Positions 44,250 through 57,101 of a DNA stretch of 64,000 nt are shown in pieces; the first letter of the stretch is position 1; every line of letters starts with the position of its first letter. Source of the stretch: Cantharellus purpuraceus (Eukaryota; Basidiomycota; Agaricomycetes; Cantharellales; Hydnaceae); NCBI GenBank assembly GCA_025174535.1, contig JALBUN010000017.1:186001-250000 (forward strand). The letters run 5' to 3'. The notes under the pieces were generated by a model. That model saw only the letters and a list, made by a program, of their open reading frames with translations. It made no database searches and had not been told where the DNA came from. Position numbers and translations under genes: made by a program.

Positions 44250-45355
44250 AGCCATCCAGGTAATCTGAACCAAGCTGCGCCCTCAGCTCACAACAGCCCC
44301 TGCCGCTTCATGAATCGTCTTTCAAGTAGCCGATTCTTCTGCTGATATATCACGAAATTCAGAATGTCTGTATCAAGGCTAAATTTGCGCTGTGAACGCC
44401 GAAGATCAATACTAGGAGCCAAGGGATCGCATCTGAGCTCGCCAACCCTCGCGCATGCGCTCATACACTGTTCGCTGTTGATATACACTTATGCTAGACT
44501 GACAGGCTTTTCTCCACGGTTTGCAATGTCACATTAGCCTCTTGATACAAGGTGCCTCCAACTGTGTGTTAGATAATGACGTGATATTAGTCGCGGAGTT
44601 GACATCGTTTGGTTAGCGGAGCCTGACTATGGAACGGGATTCGTGGACTTGTTCTCACGAACTACTGCCACGAATCCCGGATCCATACGGATTATAACTT
44701 CGATCTCCTATTGCGATTATTACTGTGTCCGTTATGGGATCGCCAGGAGCCTGAGGCTGAGATCATCATTTCTCGACACCTACGCTTCTTTCAGACGCCC
44801 TAATGGATCTCTCCGTGATGTGCCTTTGTCATATTCTGCGGCTTTACTGGCGCCACATTCATGACAAGCGATCAGAAGTTTCCACGACACCTCACTTTGT
44901 ATGTTGCCCCATATCTGACATGCCACGTATGCTGATTTCATAGATGCGCATGCTGTTGAATACAGCGATAGTGCCAAAGAAGTTGACTAAAGAGATGAAC
45001 CACGGAACACAAATATGCTATTCTGCCCTCGGTTATCGGTTCGAATATCTTACTTGCGAGACTTCAACCTAATAACTGAGATCAAGCGATGGAAACAGTT
45101 CCTTTCAATGCGATACTTTGAAGTTGATGTTCCACATATGAGCCTTCTGAAGACACATCACTGGCCATGAGGTCGCACTATTTCAGCCTCATGGCTGTAC
45201 GCCTAGCTGTTCGTTGCTGTTGATACCAAGACGTTACATACACAAATAGCACTCTTGAATTTCAGTGTATATGAGCCCACCGTAGCATTCTACCCGTCGC
45301 ATACTAGCACAGTCTAGTCTACTTGGTATACCTCTCCCTTTATCAATCCATCGAC
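44250..45355. repeat. upstream module of DUF6533 copy I
   Basis: Same non-coding module as at 49600-50553, 54340-55398 and (inverted) 26430-27540. It is unique in holding a 154-bp piece of the DUF6535 gene at 44568-44721. Confidence 0.65.
44568..44721 (+). repeat. 154-bp fragment of the DUF6535 gene inserted in the module
   Basis: About 93% identical to 6893-7046 over its whole length. ACTGTGT occurs immediately on both sides (44561-44567, 44722-44728); other module copies have a single CAACTGTGTCCGTTATG. Confidence 0.85.
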
Positions 45356-47054
45356 ATGGCAGCTCAGACAGAACAGGCGGCAATTCAAGCAGCTTTAGAT
45401 ACGTGCGTCGGCTCTCACTATATGCGCAGTGATTTTGGAGTTCATTGTATGGTATCAGCATGGCTATCATTTACACCTTCATAGCTGCCCTCTGTGAGCC
45501 CAAGGCTCATGTGCGCAACCTAGCTAACGGCTTTCCGCTTAAACCAGCTCTCCTGTCCTACGACATCTTTCTGACAATCTCACATGAAATTCAATATGTC
45601 TGGAATACAACGTTTAAACTGGGGACTGTCCTGTATTTTCTGGCGCGATACTCCATGCTATTGTTTGTCTCGCTACAAATATTTGGAGAATTTTTCAATT
45701 TCACATCACTTCAGGTCTGTTCCTATTGATGACTTGTGTTCATGCACATAGATGACACATGACGTAGTAAGTTCAAGGGCAAGCTTTGTAATGCCGAAAT
45801 TCATACAAATTAGGGCATGTGATGGGATTGTTCACTTGGTGGATACTGTCTTCATCCTCCCACTCGTCGGCATTCAAGGTGATATGATTTTTCCCTGCCG
45901 CAATAGACCATTGACGACACCGATTATGCAGGCCTTCTACTGGGGCGGGCATATGCGATCACTGATCGCAAGAGGGTGGTATTGGGTGTTCTCGGAGTTC
46001 TCGGAGGTTGCATCGTTATATCGAATCTGGTATGTGTATGTCTGCATTTATGTGGACATGCGTGACAGACACCTATTACAGACAGGCACAATCTTGGATA
46101 GGTGTGAGGTCACCAGTGCACAACTCCACGCTATCCTCATGTGAGTATAGCATACACTCAAATGAACTGTGCTCAATGATCCACCAGATGTAAGACACGT
46201 GAAAGTGACATTTATTATGACGTGATTGATGCCCTTTTTTTAGTAAATGATGTCGACGGAATCGCGGTCATATTGTTTGACACAGTAGTGGTTGCTGCGA
46301 CACTCGCCGGCACACTCGGAACGTGGAAAGTCTACAAACGGTCAGCATGGAACAAGCTATCGCTAACACATTTACTGGCCCAGCAAAGTAAGCCATAGTT
46401 TCTGTTACGGCAGCATTCTCACAAACAATGAATATCAGGTCTGATGAGATTCGGGTGCTTCATCCACTATCACCGCAAACGAATCCTGAATTGATTATTA
46501 TCAGATTTGTATTGACCCTCACTCTTTCTGACACGATCATGCTATTGGTATGTCAATGTATCATTATCTTTGCTATCATTAACCGGATGCACTAGACGTT
46601 GAGAGTACGTCACACGTTGGTACCTGCTGCTGTGCCGCTCCAACTTCTACTTTAGGCTACACTTTCATCTGTCCTTTCACCTATTCAGCAGAGGTGAGTC
46701 GGAATACGGAATTCCAGACTTCTACTAAATATATGCAGCTTGTCAGCAATCATCATCTGCCGGCTCCACCTCGACCTCCAAAGGAGAAACGCGCACCCCA
46801 ACAGCACCACCTCCCAGGGGATCCCTACCATCTCCTTTGGTAGTTTCCATGCGGCCACCAAAAGTCTTCACGACGCTGTGATGGCAGAGTTTGGGGATTC
46901 GACCGTCGATGAGGGTGTTGGAACTGAAGCATCGCGGGACGCTGTCGAGTCCACAGAGTCGGATATGCCGGCGGGGACCACAGAAAATGATATTGAGCTT
47001 GAAGAAATTCCGTTCCGGCCACAGGCAGCGGCTCAAGCTACGTTGGAGGCATAG
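45356..47054 (+). pseudogene. DUF6533 family gene, copy I
   Basis: Exon 1 45356-45402 (MAAQTEQAAIQAALD), intron 45403-45458 (GTGCGT..CAG), exon 2 45459-45714 with the DUF6533 core ALLSYDIFLTISHEIQYVWN and a transmembrane helix. Later exons hold FILPLVGIQ / LLLGRAYAIT, AVILFDTVVVAATLAGTLG, LMRFGCFIHY and RFVLTLTLSDTIMLL, then a tail starting SAIIICRLHLDLQ and ending TLEA at 47054. The exon boundaries after exon 2 are only partly settled. Two bases are missing near 46033 relative to copies II and III (GTGTATGTCTG against GTGTACATGTCTG), shifting the frame, so it is probably dead. Seven-helix architecture as in the family; function unknown. Confidence 0.7.
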
Positions 47055-48244
47055 TGGCAGATTATTTGTCCGTCATGTTCGGATGGTACTGGCTGTATAG
47101 GGTGGATTCCCAGTGAACCATCGTTACACACTATTCCCTGTCACTGGGAGGGCAGAGTATGGGGGTGTTTGAATATTGATTCACATTAATCACTATCTCA
47201 GAAATAATATGTTTCAATATATATTCACTGTAATTGCTTTTGTATTAGACAGGCCGGATAGAATTTCATACTATTCTGGATCTGTTTACAAAAGTACTCG
47301 AAGAATGCTATTGACATCAGGTGGATGAGACGATCGCGCGTCGAGTCTATTACAAAGTCGTTCCCCCCGTCGGGCCGCATGTCCTGCGTGTTAGATCTGG
47401 GTTGAGGTGCAGCGAGGCTTTCCATGCCTTGCTAGCACCGGAGGAGGGCAATGGTGAAGGGGATGTGGGATTCTGGTGGGTACTTATCAGTGAGCTTGCC
47501 ACTTCATTACTCTCTCGTCACTCATACATCCAGACTTGAACGCGTTCTAGGCCACAAGAACATACCTGCAGGGGGATTTTCATGGTGACCTGTCTCCATA
47601 AATTGGAAGAAGCAGCCTAACATCGGTCAGTATTGAGAACATGACCGCTCACGCGCAGACCCGCTGGATCATAGATGACCCTCAGTGAAAGAGGTGGTCG
47701 AAGCGTCTCGCACATCAGCATCATAAATACTATTTCAACAGATATGAACACAGAATAACCTGCGTGGCAGAATACCAGATATAAAACACCAATTCAGCAC
47801 TAATAGGGTGTGTCAGTAGCATGACAGGGAAGCGACGAAATATGGTGCGTACACCCTGATCGTAAATGCCACATATCGGATGTATAGAACAAAACGGTGA
47901 CGCGACTCGTTTTCTCTCTGTAAGTCAACGCATCGACATTAGTTTGCGCTCGTTGACCAGCATCTGTACATTCTCCAAAAGAGCTTTCTCTGTGGATACG
48001 ATCGGCTAGCAACTGAAACATTATGACATTTCCTCGTCAAAGTCAAGCATTGATCCAAGAAGAAGAAAGTAGATTTTGCAACTGCGAGAAAAGGCTTGTA
48101 AGCATCAAACAGATTACAGAAATTGAGTTGCTAACGCACGGGTGTTGTATACGATACTATTTTCAGCCCTAATGAAATCAATGATTTGAGACTGAGAATG
48201 GCATCTGGCTCGAGAACACAAAGAGTCAGAAAGTGGTGATCCGA
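47055..48244. other. 3' flank of DUF6533 copy I
   Basis: No gene. 47060-47260 is repeated at 52260-52460 and 57110-57310, and 47800-47930 matches the reverse complement of 29390-29520. Confidence 0.5.
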
Positions 48245-49080
48245 AGATGTTTATTCGTCATTGCCATTCCACAGACTTTGGGCCGTCGACCGAGCCACCG
48301 ACTTCGTCCCGCCTTCGCCAGCATAATCTTGTCGTGAAATACATTCCCCACGCGCCCGATCGTCGCGGGGCATTCCTAACCGTCGCACTCTCTCAGCTAC
48401 CATGCAACCGCGAGAGATGGCACATACCTTGAGCACTTTGCGGATTTCCCCGCTTTGCAAACGGACTTGTGCGTACGAGCCGGCTGAACGGATGAGTGCC
48501 ATTTTCTTGTCAGGATGCAGCGCTAGAGCGTGTATTTGCGTTCCTGTGGGAGAGACATTAATTAGTCACGCTGGCATGGACCGTGAACCAAGTACGGACC
48601 GGCGGGAATCAAACGTAGCGGGAGCACGTTTCCCAGTTTATGTGATAGCTTGCAACTGACCCATCGCCAGACTGTCTTCGGAATGCCACATAAACTGCGT
48701 CTGAATGGGGAATCAGATAAATGGCAAGATGGGATAAGAACAGTGCTTACGCCGCCATCCGCTCCGGCCGCAGGGGCATCAGATCCCCTCTTCGCCTTCG
48801 TATCCACATACCCAGGAACTAACCCATCCGGAACCTCACTCCGAAAACTCTGCACCGTCTGTCCCTCCCGCAACCCCTCCGGCCGGGGATATAGCTCCAC
48901 GGCTGCCGCCTCACGCCCGCACCGCCCACGTCGCGGCTTTTCAGCAGCGCAATATGCCCACTGCGCCCAGGATCATACTCAATACGCACCACATCATGCA
49001 CCCCGATGTCCATCGCGCAGGCGCCGCTTGTGCCGTCCGACGAGCGCTGTGGCCGTCTTAAGAGTGTGAGGTGGAGGTAG
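48245..49080 (-). pseudogene. mitochondrial ribosomal protein uL2 remnant, copy B
   Basis: Minus-strand pieces: VVRIEYDPGRSGHIALLKSR, EGLREGQTVQSF, PDGLVPGYVDTK, MPQTQFMWHSEDSLAMG, LALHPDKKMALIRSAGSYAQVRLQSGEIRKVLK. The last lacks about 13 residues present in copy E between SAGSY and AQVRL, by a deletion between short repeats. Frameshifts and loss of both ends. Head-to-head with DUF6533 copy II. Confidence 0.75.
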
Positions 49081-50553
49081 GGGGCGGCGGGCGGCCGAGG
49101 TGTCGGATGGGAGGGGGTGATGGGCTTGTAGGGTCATGTTAGCAACCTAGCAGCCACTCGGCACTTCTCATACATATCGATATGGAATGCACTTTCGTCA
49201 TACTTTCAGCAGGTCCCCAACCTCCAACAACCGCCCCACACTCCAACCATTACAAAATAAACGACGCCGATGACACCAACTCCTCGGTGCTTGAGTGGGT
49301 GCGTGCGTGATCCAGAACGGCTTACTGTTCTCCCAGGACAAGCACGACGACTCGCACGGTGAATACGCTCTAATATCATGGGAAGGATGGGGATATAAGA
49401 CTCACAATAATATGCAACGAGAACGCAAAGGACTCACCAGTTGTAACATCCGGTTTGCAGAAGCTCTGTTGCTTATTCAGCATGGTAATCCGATCAAGTC
49501 CGGGCGGCTACATTCACGTGGAGTTTCCGTCAAACGTTGACATGGGTGAGTTTAGGTATTTGCATGGGTGTGTCACAGTTATTGAGTTCACAATACATGA
49601 TGGGTACATTCGATTCGTGAGTCGCCATCCAGATAATCGGAGCCATTACTAGGAGCCAAGGGATCGCACCTGAGCCCGGCGACCCTCGAGCGTGAGCTCA
49701 TACACCCAGGTCCTTGTTGGTATACACTTATGCTAGACTCACAGGCTGCACTGATTTTCTCTGCAGTTTGTGATATCACATAAGCCTCTTCATGAGCATC
49801 ACAAGGTGCCTCCAACTGTGTCCGTTATGGGATCCAGGAGCCTGGAGGCTGAAACCATCATTCCCCGATACCTACTCATTTTTCAGACGCCTTAATGGAT
49901 CCCTTAGTGCTGTGCCTTTATTGATGAGTGATCAGAGGCTGTGGACGAGACATCATACAGGTGAACACGCATATTCTGTTTATAGACACTGAAACTGATG
50001 AAGGATCAGGTGTTCCACCTGTAGCAAGTCTTATGTAGCAGCTGCCTCACTTAGTATGTTCCCGCATACCTGACATGCCACACACTGAATCAAACTCCAA
50101 ATTCATAGATGCGCATGCCATTGTCAACATAGTGTCAAAGACCTTGATCACAGACAATGGATCAGTTCTGATTTTGCAACATCAGTCCGTAAAATTTAGT
50201 TTACCCTCACTGCTATCGGTAAGAATGTCCTGTTTGCGAGTCTTCGACATAATAGCCGAGATCACGCGGCGGAGACTGTTCCCTTCAATGCGATACTTGC
50301 GTAGCACGGGCTTGCTGGGTCACATGTGCTGCACACGCCTTCTGACGAAACATCATCACTATGGCCACGAGGTCGAATTATTTTCAGCCTCATGGCTGTA
50401 CGCCTAGCTATTCGTTGCTGTTGATACCAGGATGTTACATACACAAATAGCACTCCTCGATTTCAGTATATATATGAGCCCCTTGTAGCGTTCTACCCAT
50501 CGCATACTGGCATAGTTTAGTCCACTTACCTCTCCCTTTATTGGTCCATCGAC
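49081..50553. repeat. uL2m-DUF6533 intergenic module, copy II
   Basis: Non-coding spacer between divergent genes; contains the inverted uL2m upstream core (TTGCTTATTCAGCATG near 49470) and matches the other modules. Confidence 0.6.
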
Positions 50554-52254
50554 ATGGCTGCTCAGACAGAACAGGCGGCAATTCAAGCAGCTTTAGATAC
50601 GTGCGTCACTGCTCACTATATGCGCTGTGATTTTGGAGTTCATTGTATGGTATCATCAGTATGGCTGCCAATTACACCTTGATAGTTGCCCTCAGTGAGC
50701 CCAAGGCTCATGTGCGCAACCTAGCTAACAGCTTTCCGCTTGAAACAGCTCTCCTTTCCTACGACACCTTTCTGACAATCTCACATGAAAGTCGATATGT
50801 CTGGAATAAAAGGTTTAGATTGGGGACAGTCCTGTATTTTCTGGCGCGATACCCCATGCTATTGTTTCTCTTGCTACAAATATTTGGGTTCAATTTCAAC
50901 TTCACATCACTTCAGGTCTGTTCCTTTTGATCACTTGCGTTCATGCACATAGATGACACATGACGTAGTAAGTTCAAAGGCAACCTTTGTAACGCAGAAA
51001 TTCATACAAGTTAGATCATGTGATGGGGTTGTTCACTTTAGCGATGCTCTTTTTTCCCTCCCACTCGTCGGTATTCAAGGTACTATGGTTTCCTTTGCAG
51101 AAATATATTAGTGAAGCGTTAATTATGTAGGGTTTCTCCTGGCGCGGGCATATGCGGTTAGCGATCGCAAGAGGGCGGTATTGAGTGTTCTCGGATTTCT
51201 CGGAGTTTGCGCCATCATATCAGAAGTGGTATGTGTACGTGTCTGCATATATGTGGACATGAGTGACAGACACCCATTATAGGCAGTAGCAATCTTGGAT
51301 AGGTGTGACAAGACCAGTGCACAACTCCACGCTGTCCTCATGTGAGTATAGCCTAGTCTGAAATGAACTGTGCTCAATGATTCACCAGATGTAAGATACA
51401 CAAAAGTGACATTTATTATGATGTGGTTGATTCCCTTCTTGTAGTAAATGACGTCGACGCGATTGCGGTCATATTGTTTGACACAGTAGTGGTTGCTGTA
51501 ACACTCGCCGGCACACTTGGAACCTGGGGGGTTTATCAACGATCGGCGTGGAACAAGCTATCGCTGACACATTTACTGGCCCAACAAAGTAAGCCATTAT
51601 TTCCGTTGCGGTAGAATCCTCACAGATAGACACAAATGTCAGGTCTGATGAGATTCGGGTATTTCATCCGTTATCACCATCAACGACTCTAGAATTAATT
51701 ATTTTCAGATTTGTGTTGACTCTCACTCTTTCTGACGCGATCATGCTATTGGTATGTCAATGTATCCATTAACTATGCCATCATTAACCGGATGCACTAG
51801 ACATTGAGAGTACGTCACACATTGGTATCTGCTGCTGTGCTGCTCCAACTTTTCACTTTAGTCTACACTTTCATCTGTCCTTGCACCTATTCAGAACAGG
51901 TTGGTGGGAATGTGGATTTTCTGACTTCTACTAAATATATGCAGCTTGTCGACAATCATTATCTGCCGGTTCCACCTCGACCTCCAAAGCAGACACCCGT
52001 ATCACAACAGCACCATCCGGAGCATCCCTACCATCTCCCTTGGTAGTTTCCATGCGGCCACACAAAGCATTCACGACGCTGTGATGGCAGAGTTTGGGGA
52101 TTCGCCCGTGGATGAGGGTGTTGGAACTGAAGCATCGCGGGACGCTGTCGAGTACACAGAGTCGGATATGCCGGCAGAGGCGACGGAAAATGATATTGAA
52201 CTTGAAGAAATTCAGTCCTAGCCACAGGCAGCTGAAATTACCTTGGAGGCGTAG
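50554..52254 (+). pseudogene. DUF6533 family gene, copy II
   Basis: Same layout as copy I: MAAQTEQAAIQAALD at 50554, core ALLSYDTFLTISHESRYVWN near 50745, DAIAVILFDTVVVAVTLAGT near 51460, RFVLTLTLSDAIMLL near 51710, LRVRHTLVSAAVLLQ near 51808. The acidic tail is cut by a TAG at 52219-52221 where copies I and III read on to TLEA. The loop near 51105 also shows a base pattern different from I and III. A truncated product remains possible. Confidence 0.68.
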
Positions 52255-52929
52255 TGGCGGACTATTTGTCCGTCATGTTCGGTTGGTACTGGCTGATAGG
52301 ACGGATTTGCAGTGAACCATCATTACACACTATTAACCCTGTCACTTGGAGGGTGGAGTGTGGGGGAGTTTGAATATTGATTCACATTAATCACTATCTC
52401 AGGAATAACTTGATGTTTCAATATGTATGCGGTGTAATTGCTTTTGTATTGGACAGGCCGGATAGAATTTCATAATATTCTCGATCTGTTTACAAAAGGT
52501 ACTTTAAGAATGAAGCACTGGGTTTTCAGTAAGTAATGCTACATTAAATAGATTTCTTTCTCTGCATTTTTCATTACCATTTATATTGGCTGCATTTGCT
52601 GCTGGACATTTATCGGTTTTTAGTATTTTATTTTCAATTTTTTCAAGTTTAATCTTCTCATATTTTAGCTAGGCTTAATATTTTGGTTTCCACGGTGAGA
52701 AAGGTAAAACATCGAACAACTTACAGAATTCGCTCGTCGAGCCCCAGCTGGTCCCAAAAGATTACATCTATCAACAACACACTATACTTTTCTACCCTCC
52801 CGTCTTTCCACTCCCCTCGGCCGCTCCTTCATCACCATTTTTATTGCTATTTTTGGGGCCCTTGGGTCCGGGTTTGCGTTTTCGCTTGCCTATTAGAATC
52901 AATTAACATACCATGAAACGGGAGTGAGC
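52255..52929. other. 3' flank between convergent DUF6533 II and uL2m copy E
   Basis: Repeat of the flank at 47055-47300, then AT-rich sequence. 52735-52910 matches 59150-59310 and, inverted, 29216-29400. No gene. Confidence 0.5.
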
Positions 52930-54290
52930 TCGCAATGAAACGTAAAGTACCCTTGGTTAACCAGTCCCAAGGCGAGCACGGGTGTTTGTTCCCTTTTGAT
53001 TTACCACGACCTCCTCCATGTGGGTGATCCACGCTGTGAGAAGAGAACGCAACGTAACAAATTTGACAGCGGTGCACGTCACCGCACTACGCACGCGTTC
53101 ATTGCTATTCCACGGACTTTGGGCCGTCGACCGAGCCACCGACCTCCTCCCGCCTTCGCCAACACAATCTTGTCGTGAAATACATTCCCCACGCGGCCGA
53201 TCGTCGCAAGGCATTCCTAATCGTCACACTCTCTCAGGTACCATGAAACCGCGAGAGATGAACAAATCCATACCTTGAGCAGTTTGCGGATTTCCCCGCT
53301 TTGCAAACGGACTTGTGCGTACGAGCTACTGTCGTCGTGGGTGACGACGACGCCGTACGAGCCGGCTGAACGGATGAGTGTCATCTTCTTGTCGGGATGC
53401 AGCGCCAGCACGTGTATTTGCATTCCTGTGAGAGGTGGCGGGGAGAGACATTAATTAGTTGCACTGGCATGGACCGGGAATCAAACGTAGCGGGAGTACA
53501 TTGCCCAGCTTAAGCATCATGGCACACAACTGACCCATGGCCAGACTGTCTTCCGAATGTCCCATAAACTGCGTCTGAATAGGGAATCAGATAAACAGCA
53601 AGGTGGGATAAAGAACAATACTTACGCGGCCACGCTCCGGCCGCAGGAGCATCAGAGGATGCTCCCCCCCTGTTTCCCTTCGTATCTACATACCCAGGAA
53701 CCAACCTATCTGGAACCCCACTCCGAAAACTCTGCACCGGCCGTCTGTCCCGCCCGGAACCCCTCCGGCGCAAGAATATAACTCCACGGCTGCCTCACAC
53801 CCACACCACCCACGTCACGGCTCTTCAGCAGCACAATATGCCCACTGCGCCTAGGATCATACTCAATACCACATCATGCACCCCGCCCTCCATTGCGCAA
53901 GCGACGCTTGTGCCCGCCCCGCGGCCGCACACGGCGACGCGCCCGTTGGTGTTGCGCCCACCCGACGAGCGCTGTGGTCATGTCAGGTGTCTGAGGTAGA
54001 GGTGGGGGGTCAGCGGGTGGCGGAGGCGTCGGATGGAGGGCGTGATGGGCTTGTAGGTCTTGTACAGGCCATCGATGATGCGGACAAAAGGCGTGCCTGT
54101 GCACTCCGGCGTCGCAGTCGATGGCTACCCAACGAGATGCTTGCACTGTTGAGTATTGCTGGTCAGCTTGTTCTGAGCCAGTGGTAACATCCAGGATGCA
54201 GAACCTCCGTTGCTTATTCAGCATGATGATCCGATCAATTCCGGGCCGCTGCAGTGATGTGAAGTTTCTGTTTAACGTTGACAAAAGGTG
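52930..54290 (-). pseudogene. mitochondrial ribosomal protein uL2, most complete minus-strand copy E
   Basis: The 5' end has the uL2m upstream motif, then IDGLYKTYKPITPSIRRLRHP and SGGRNTNGRV, a broken stretch, LLKSRDV, ILAPEG; then (after an intron near 53630) TQFMGHSEDSLAMG, an intact exon MQIHVLALHPDKKM…SGEIRKLLK near 53422-53273, [19 protein letters not shown], and [19 protein letters not shown] stop after RHLT near 53980, frameshifts around 53860-53900 and 53730, and a premature frame end disable it. All intron positions agree with copy C, so copying was at DNA level. Confidence 0.78.
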
Positions 54291-55398
54291 AATTTAGACA
54301 CTCGGGTATGTCACAGTTATCTGTGGGTTCAAACTTCATGGGCCACTCTACCGTCGTGAATCGTGCGACGGATAATCTAAACCACGCTGCGCCCTGAGCT
54401 AGCACCAGCTCCTGCTGCTTCCATGAATCATCTTTCTTGCCATGCTTCTGCTAATATATCACAACCTTCAGAGCGTCAATATAGAGGCTATATTGTCACG
54501 AACACGAACGCCGGGATCGCATCTGAGCTCGGCGACCATCGCGCGTGCGCTCATACAGCCACTGTTCTCTGTTGGTATAACTTATGCTAGACTCACAGGC
54601 TTTACTCCACAGTTTGCGATATTACGTTATCCTCTTGATGACGATCACAAAGTGCCTCCCACTGTGTTCGTTATGAAATCCCCGGGAGCCTGAGGTTGAA
54701 ACCATCATTTCCCAATACCTACTCTTTTTTTCACACGCCCTAATGGATCTCTCCGTGATGTGCCTTTGTTGATTTGCTGCCCCGTTCATGACAGGTGATT
54801 AGAGGCTAGTTGACGAGACATGATATAGGTGTGCCATGTATTCTGTTTATAGACACTGAAACTGATGAAAGATCGGGTGTTCCATCTGGCAAGTCTTATG
54901 TAGCAGCTTCCACGACAGCTCACTTGGTATGTTCCCTCATACCTGACATGCCACGCATACTGAACCAGAAATGCGCACGCTGTTGGCAACATGGTTCCAA
55001 AGAACCTTACTGCAGACAATGAAACAGCTCAATGCTAGCAATATTAGTCAGTAAATTGGGCACAAATCTGTTAGTTTACCGTGCTATCGGTAAGAATGTC
55101 TTGTTGGCGAGTCTTCAACCTAATAACTGAGATCATGCGGTGCAGACAGTTCCATTCAGTGCGATACTCGCGTAGTATGAAGTTGATGTGCCACATGTCT
55201 GGCAGAACATCACTGGCCATGATGTGGAACTATTTTCAGCCTCATGGCTGTACGCTTCGCTCTTTGTTGTTATTGATACCAGAATGTTACATGCACAAAT
55301 AACTCCTGGGTTTCAGTATATATATGAGCCCCTTGTAGCGTTCTATCCATCACATACTGGCATAGTCTAGTCTACTTGACCTCTCCCTTTATCGTTCC
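54291..55398. repeat. uL2m-DUF6533 intergenic module, copy III
   Basis: Non-coding spacer as at 49081-50553; head-to-head gene arrangement preserved. Confidence 0.6.
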
Positions 55399-57101
55399 AT
55401 GGCAGCTCAGACAGAACGGGCGGCAATTCAAGCAGCTTTAGATACGTGCGTCGGCTCTCACTATATGCGCAGTGATTTTGGAGTTCATTGTATGGTATCA
55501 GCATGGCTGTCAATTACACCTTCATAGCTGCCCTCTGTGAGCCCAAGGCTCATGTGCGCAACCCAGCTAACGGCTTTCCGCTTAAACCAGCTCTCCTGTC
55601 CTACGACATCTTTCTGACAATCTCACATGAGATTCAATATGTCTGGAATACAACGTTTAAACTGGGGACTGTCCTGTATTTTCTGGCGCGATACTCCACG
55701 CTATTGTTTGTCTCGCTACAAATATTTGAGGGATTTTTCAATTTCACATCACTTCAGGTCTGTTCCTTTTGATGACTTGCGTTCATGCACGTAGATGACA
55801 CATGACGTAGTAAGTTAAAGGGAAAGCTTTGTAACGCAGAAATTCAAACAAATTAGGGCATGTGATGGGATTGTTCACTTTCTGGATACTTTCTTCATCC
55901 TCCCACTTGTCGGTATTCAAGGTGATATGATTTTTCCCTGCCGCAATAGACCATTGACGACACTAATTATGCAGGCCTTCTACTGGCGCGGGCATATGCT
56001 ATCAGCGATCGCAAGAGGGTGGTATTGGGTGTTCTCGGAGTTCTCGGAGGTTGCGGCGTCATATCGCAACTGGTATGTGTACATGTCTGCATTGATGTTG
56101 ACATGCGTGACAGACACCTATTACAGATAGGCACAATCTTGGATAGGTGTAAGGTCACCAGTGCACAACTCCACAATATTAGCACGTAAGTACAACATAC
56201 TCTCAAAGTAACTGCGCTCAATGATCTACTAGACGTAAGACACGTGAAAGTGATACTTATTATGACATGGTTGATTCCCTTCTTTTAGTTAGTGACCTCG
56301 ACGCGATCGCGATCATATTGTTTGACACAGTAGTGGTTGCTGTGACACTCGCCGGCACACTTGGAACCTGGAGAGTCTACAAACAATCGGTATGGAACAA
56401 GCTATCGCTGACACATTTACTGGCCCAGCAATGTAAGTCATCGTTTCCGTTACGGCAGAATTCTCACAGACGGACATGAATACCAGGTCTGATGAGATTC
56501 GGGTACTTCATCCTCTATCACTGTCAAATGACGCCAGAATTGATTATTATCAGATTTGTATTGACCCTCACTCTTGCTAACACGATCTTCATATTGGTAC
56601 GTCAATATATCCATTGCCATACCATTGTTAACCGCATGCACTAGACCTTGAGAGTACGTCACACATTGATATTTGCTGCTGTGCCGCTCCAACTTGTTCT
56701 TTAGCCTACACTTTCACCTCTCCTTGCACCTATTCAAAACAGGTCAGTCGGAATATGGAATTTCAAGATTAATACTAATTATATGCAGCTTGTCAGCAAT
56801 CATCATCTGCCGGTTCCACCTCGACCTCCAAAGGAGAAACGCGCATCCCAACAGCACCACCTCCCAGGGGATCCCTACCATCTCCCTTGGCAGTTTCCAT
56901 GCGGCCATGCAAAGCATTCACGACGCTGTGATGGCAGAGTTTGGGGATTCGCCCGTCGATGAACGTGTTGGAACTGAAGCATCGCAGGATGCGGTCGAGT
57001 CCACAGGGTCGGATATGCCGGCGAAAACGACAGAAAATGATATTGAAATTGCAGAAATTCAGTTCCAGCCTCAGGCAGCTCCAATTACTTTAGAGGCGTA
57101 G
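55399..57101 (+). pseudogene. DUF6533 family gene, copy III (best preserved)
   Basis: Starts MAAQTERAAIQAALD at 55399; core ALLSYDIFLTISHEIQYVWN near 55590. The membrane segments are continuous: ILPLVGIQ joins GLLLARAYAISDRKRVVLGV across the intron at about 55920-55974, then VCVHVCIDVDMRDRHLLQ, ILFDTVVVAVTLAGTLG, RFVLTLTLANTIFIL, and the full tail to TLEA at 57101. One reading of the exon after the DUF6533 core meets a TAA near 55816, where copies I and II read TCA; a different 3' splice site could avoid it. So this copy may be a gene or a recent pseudogene. Confidence 0.6.
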
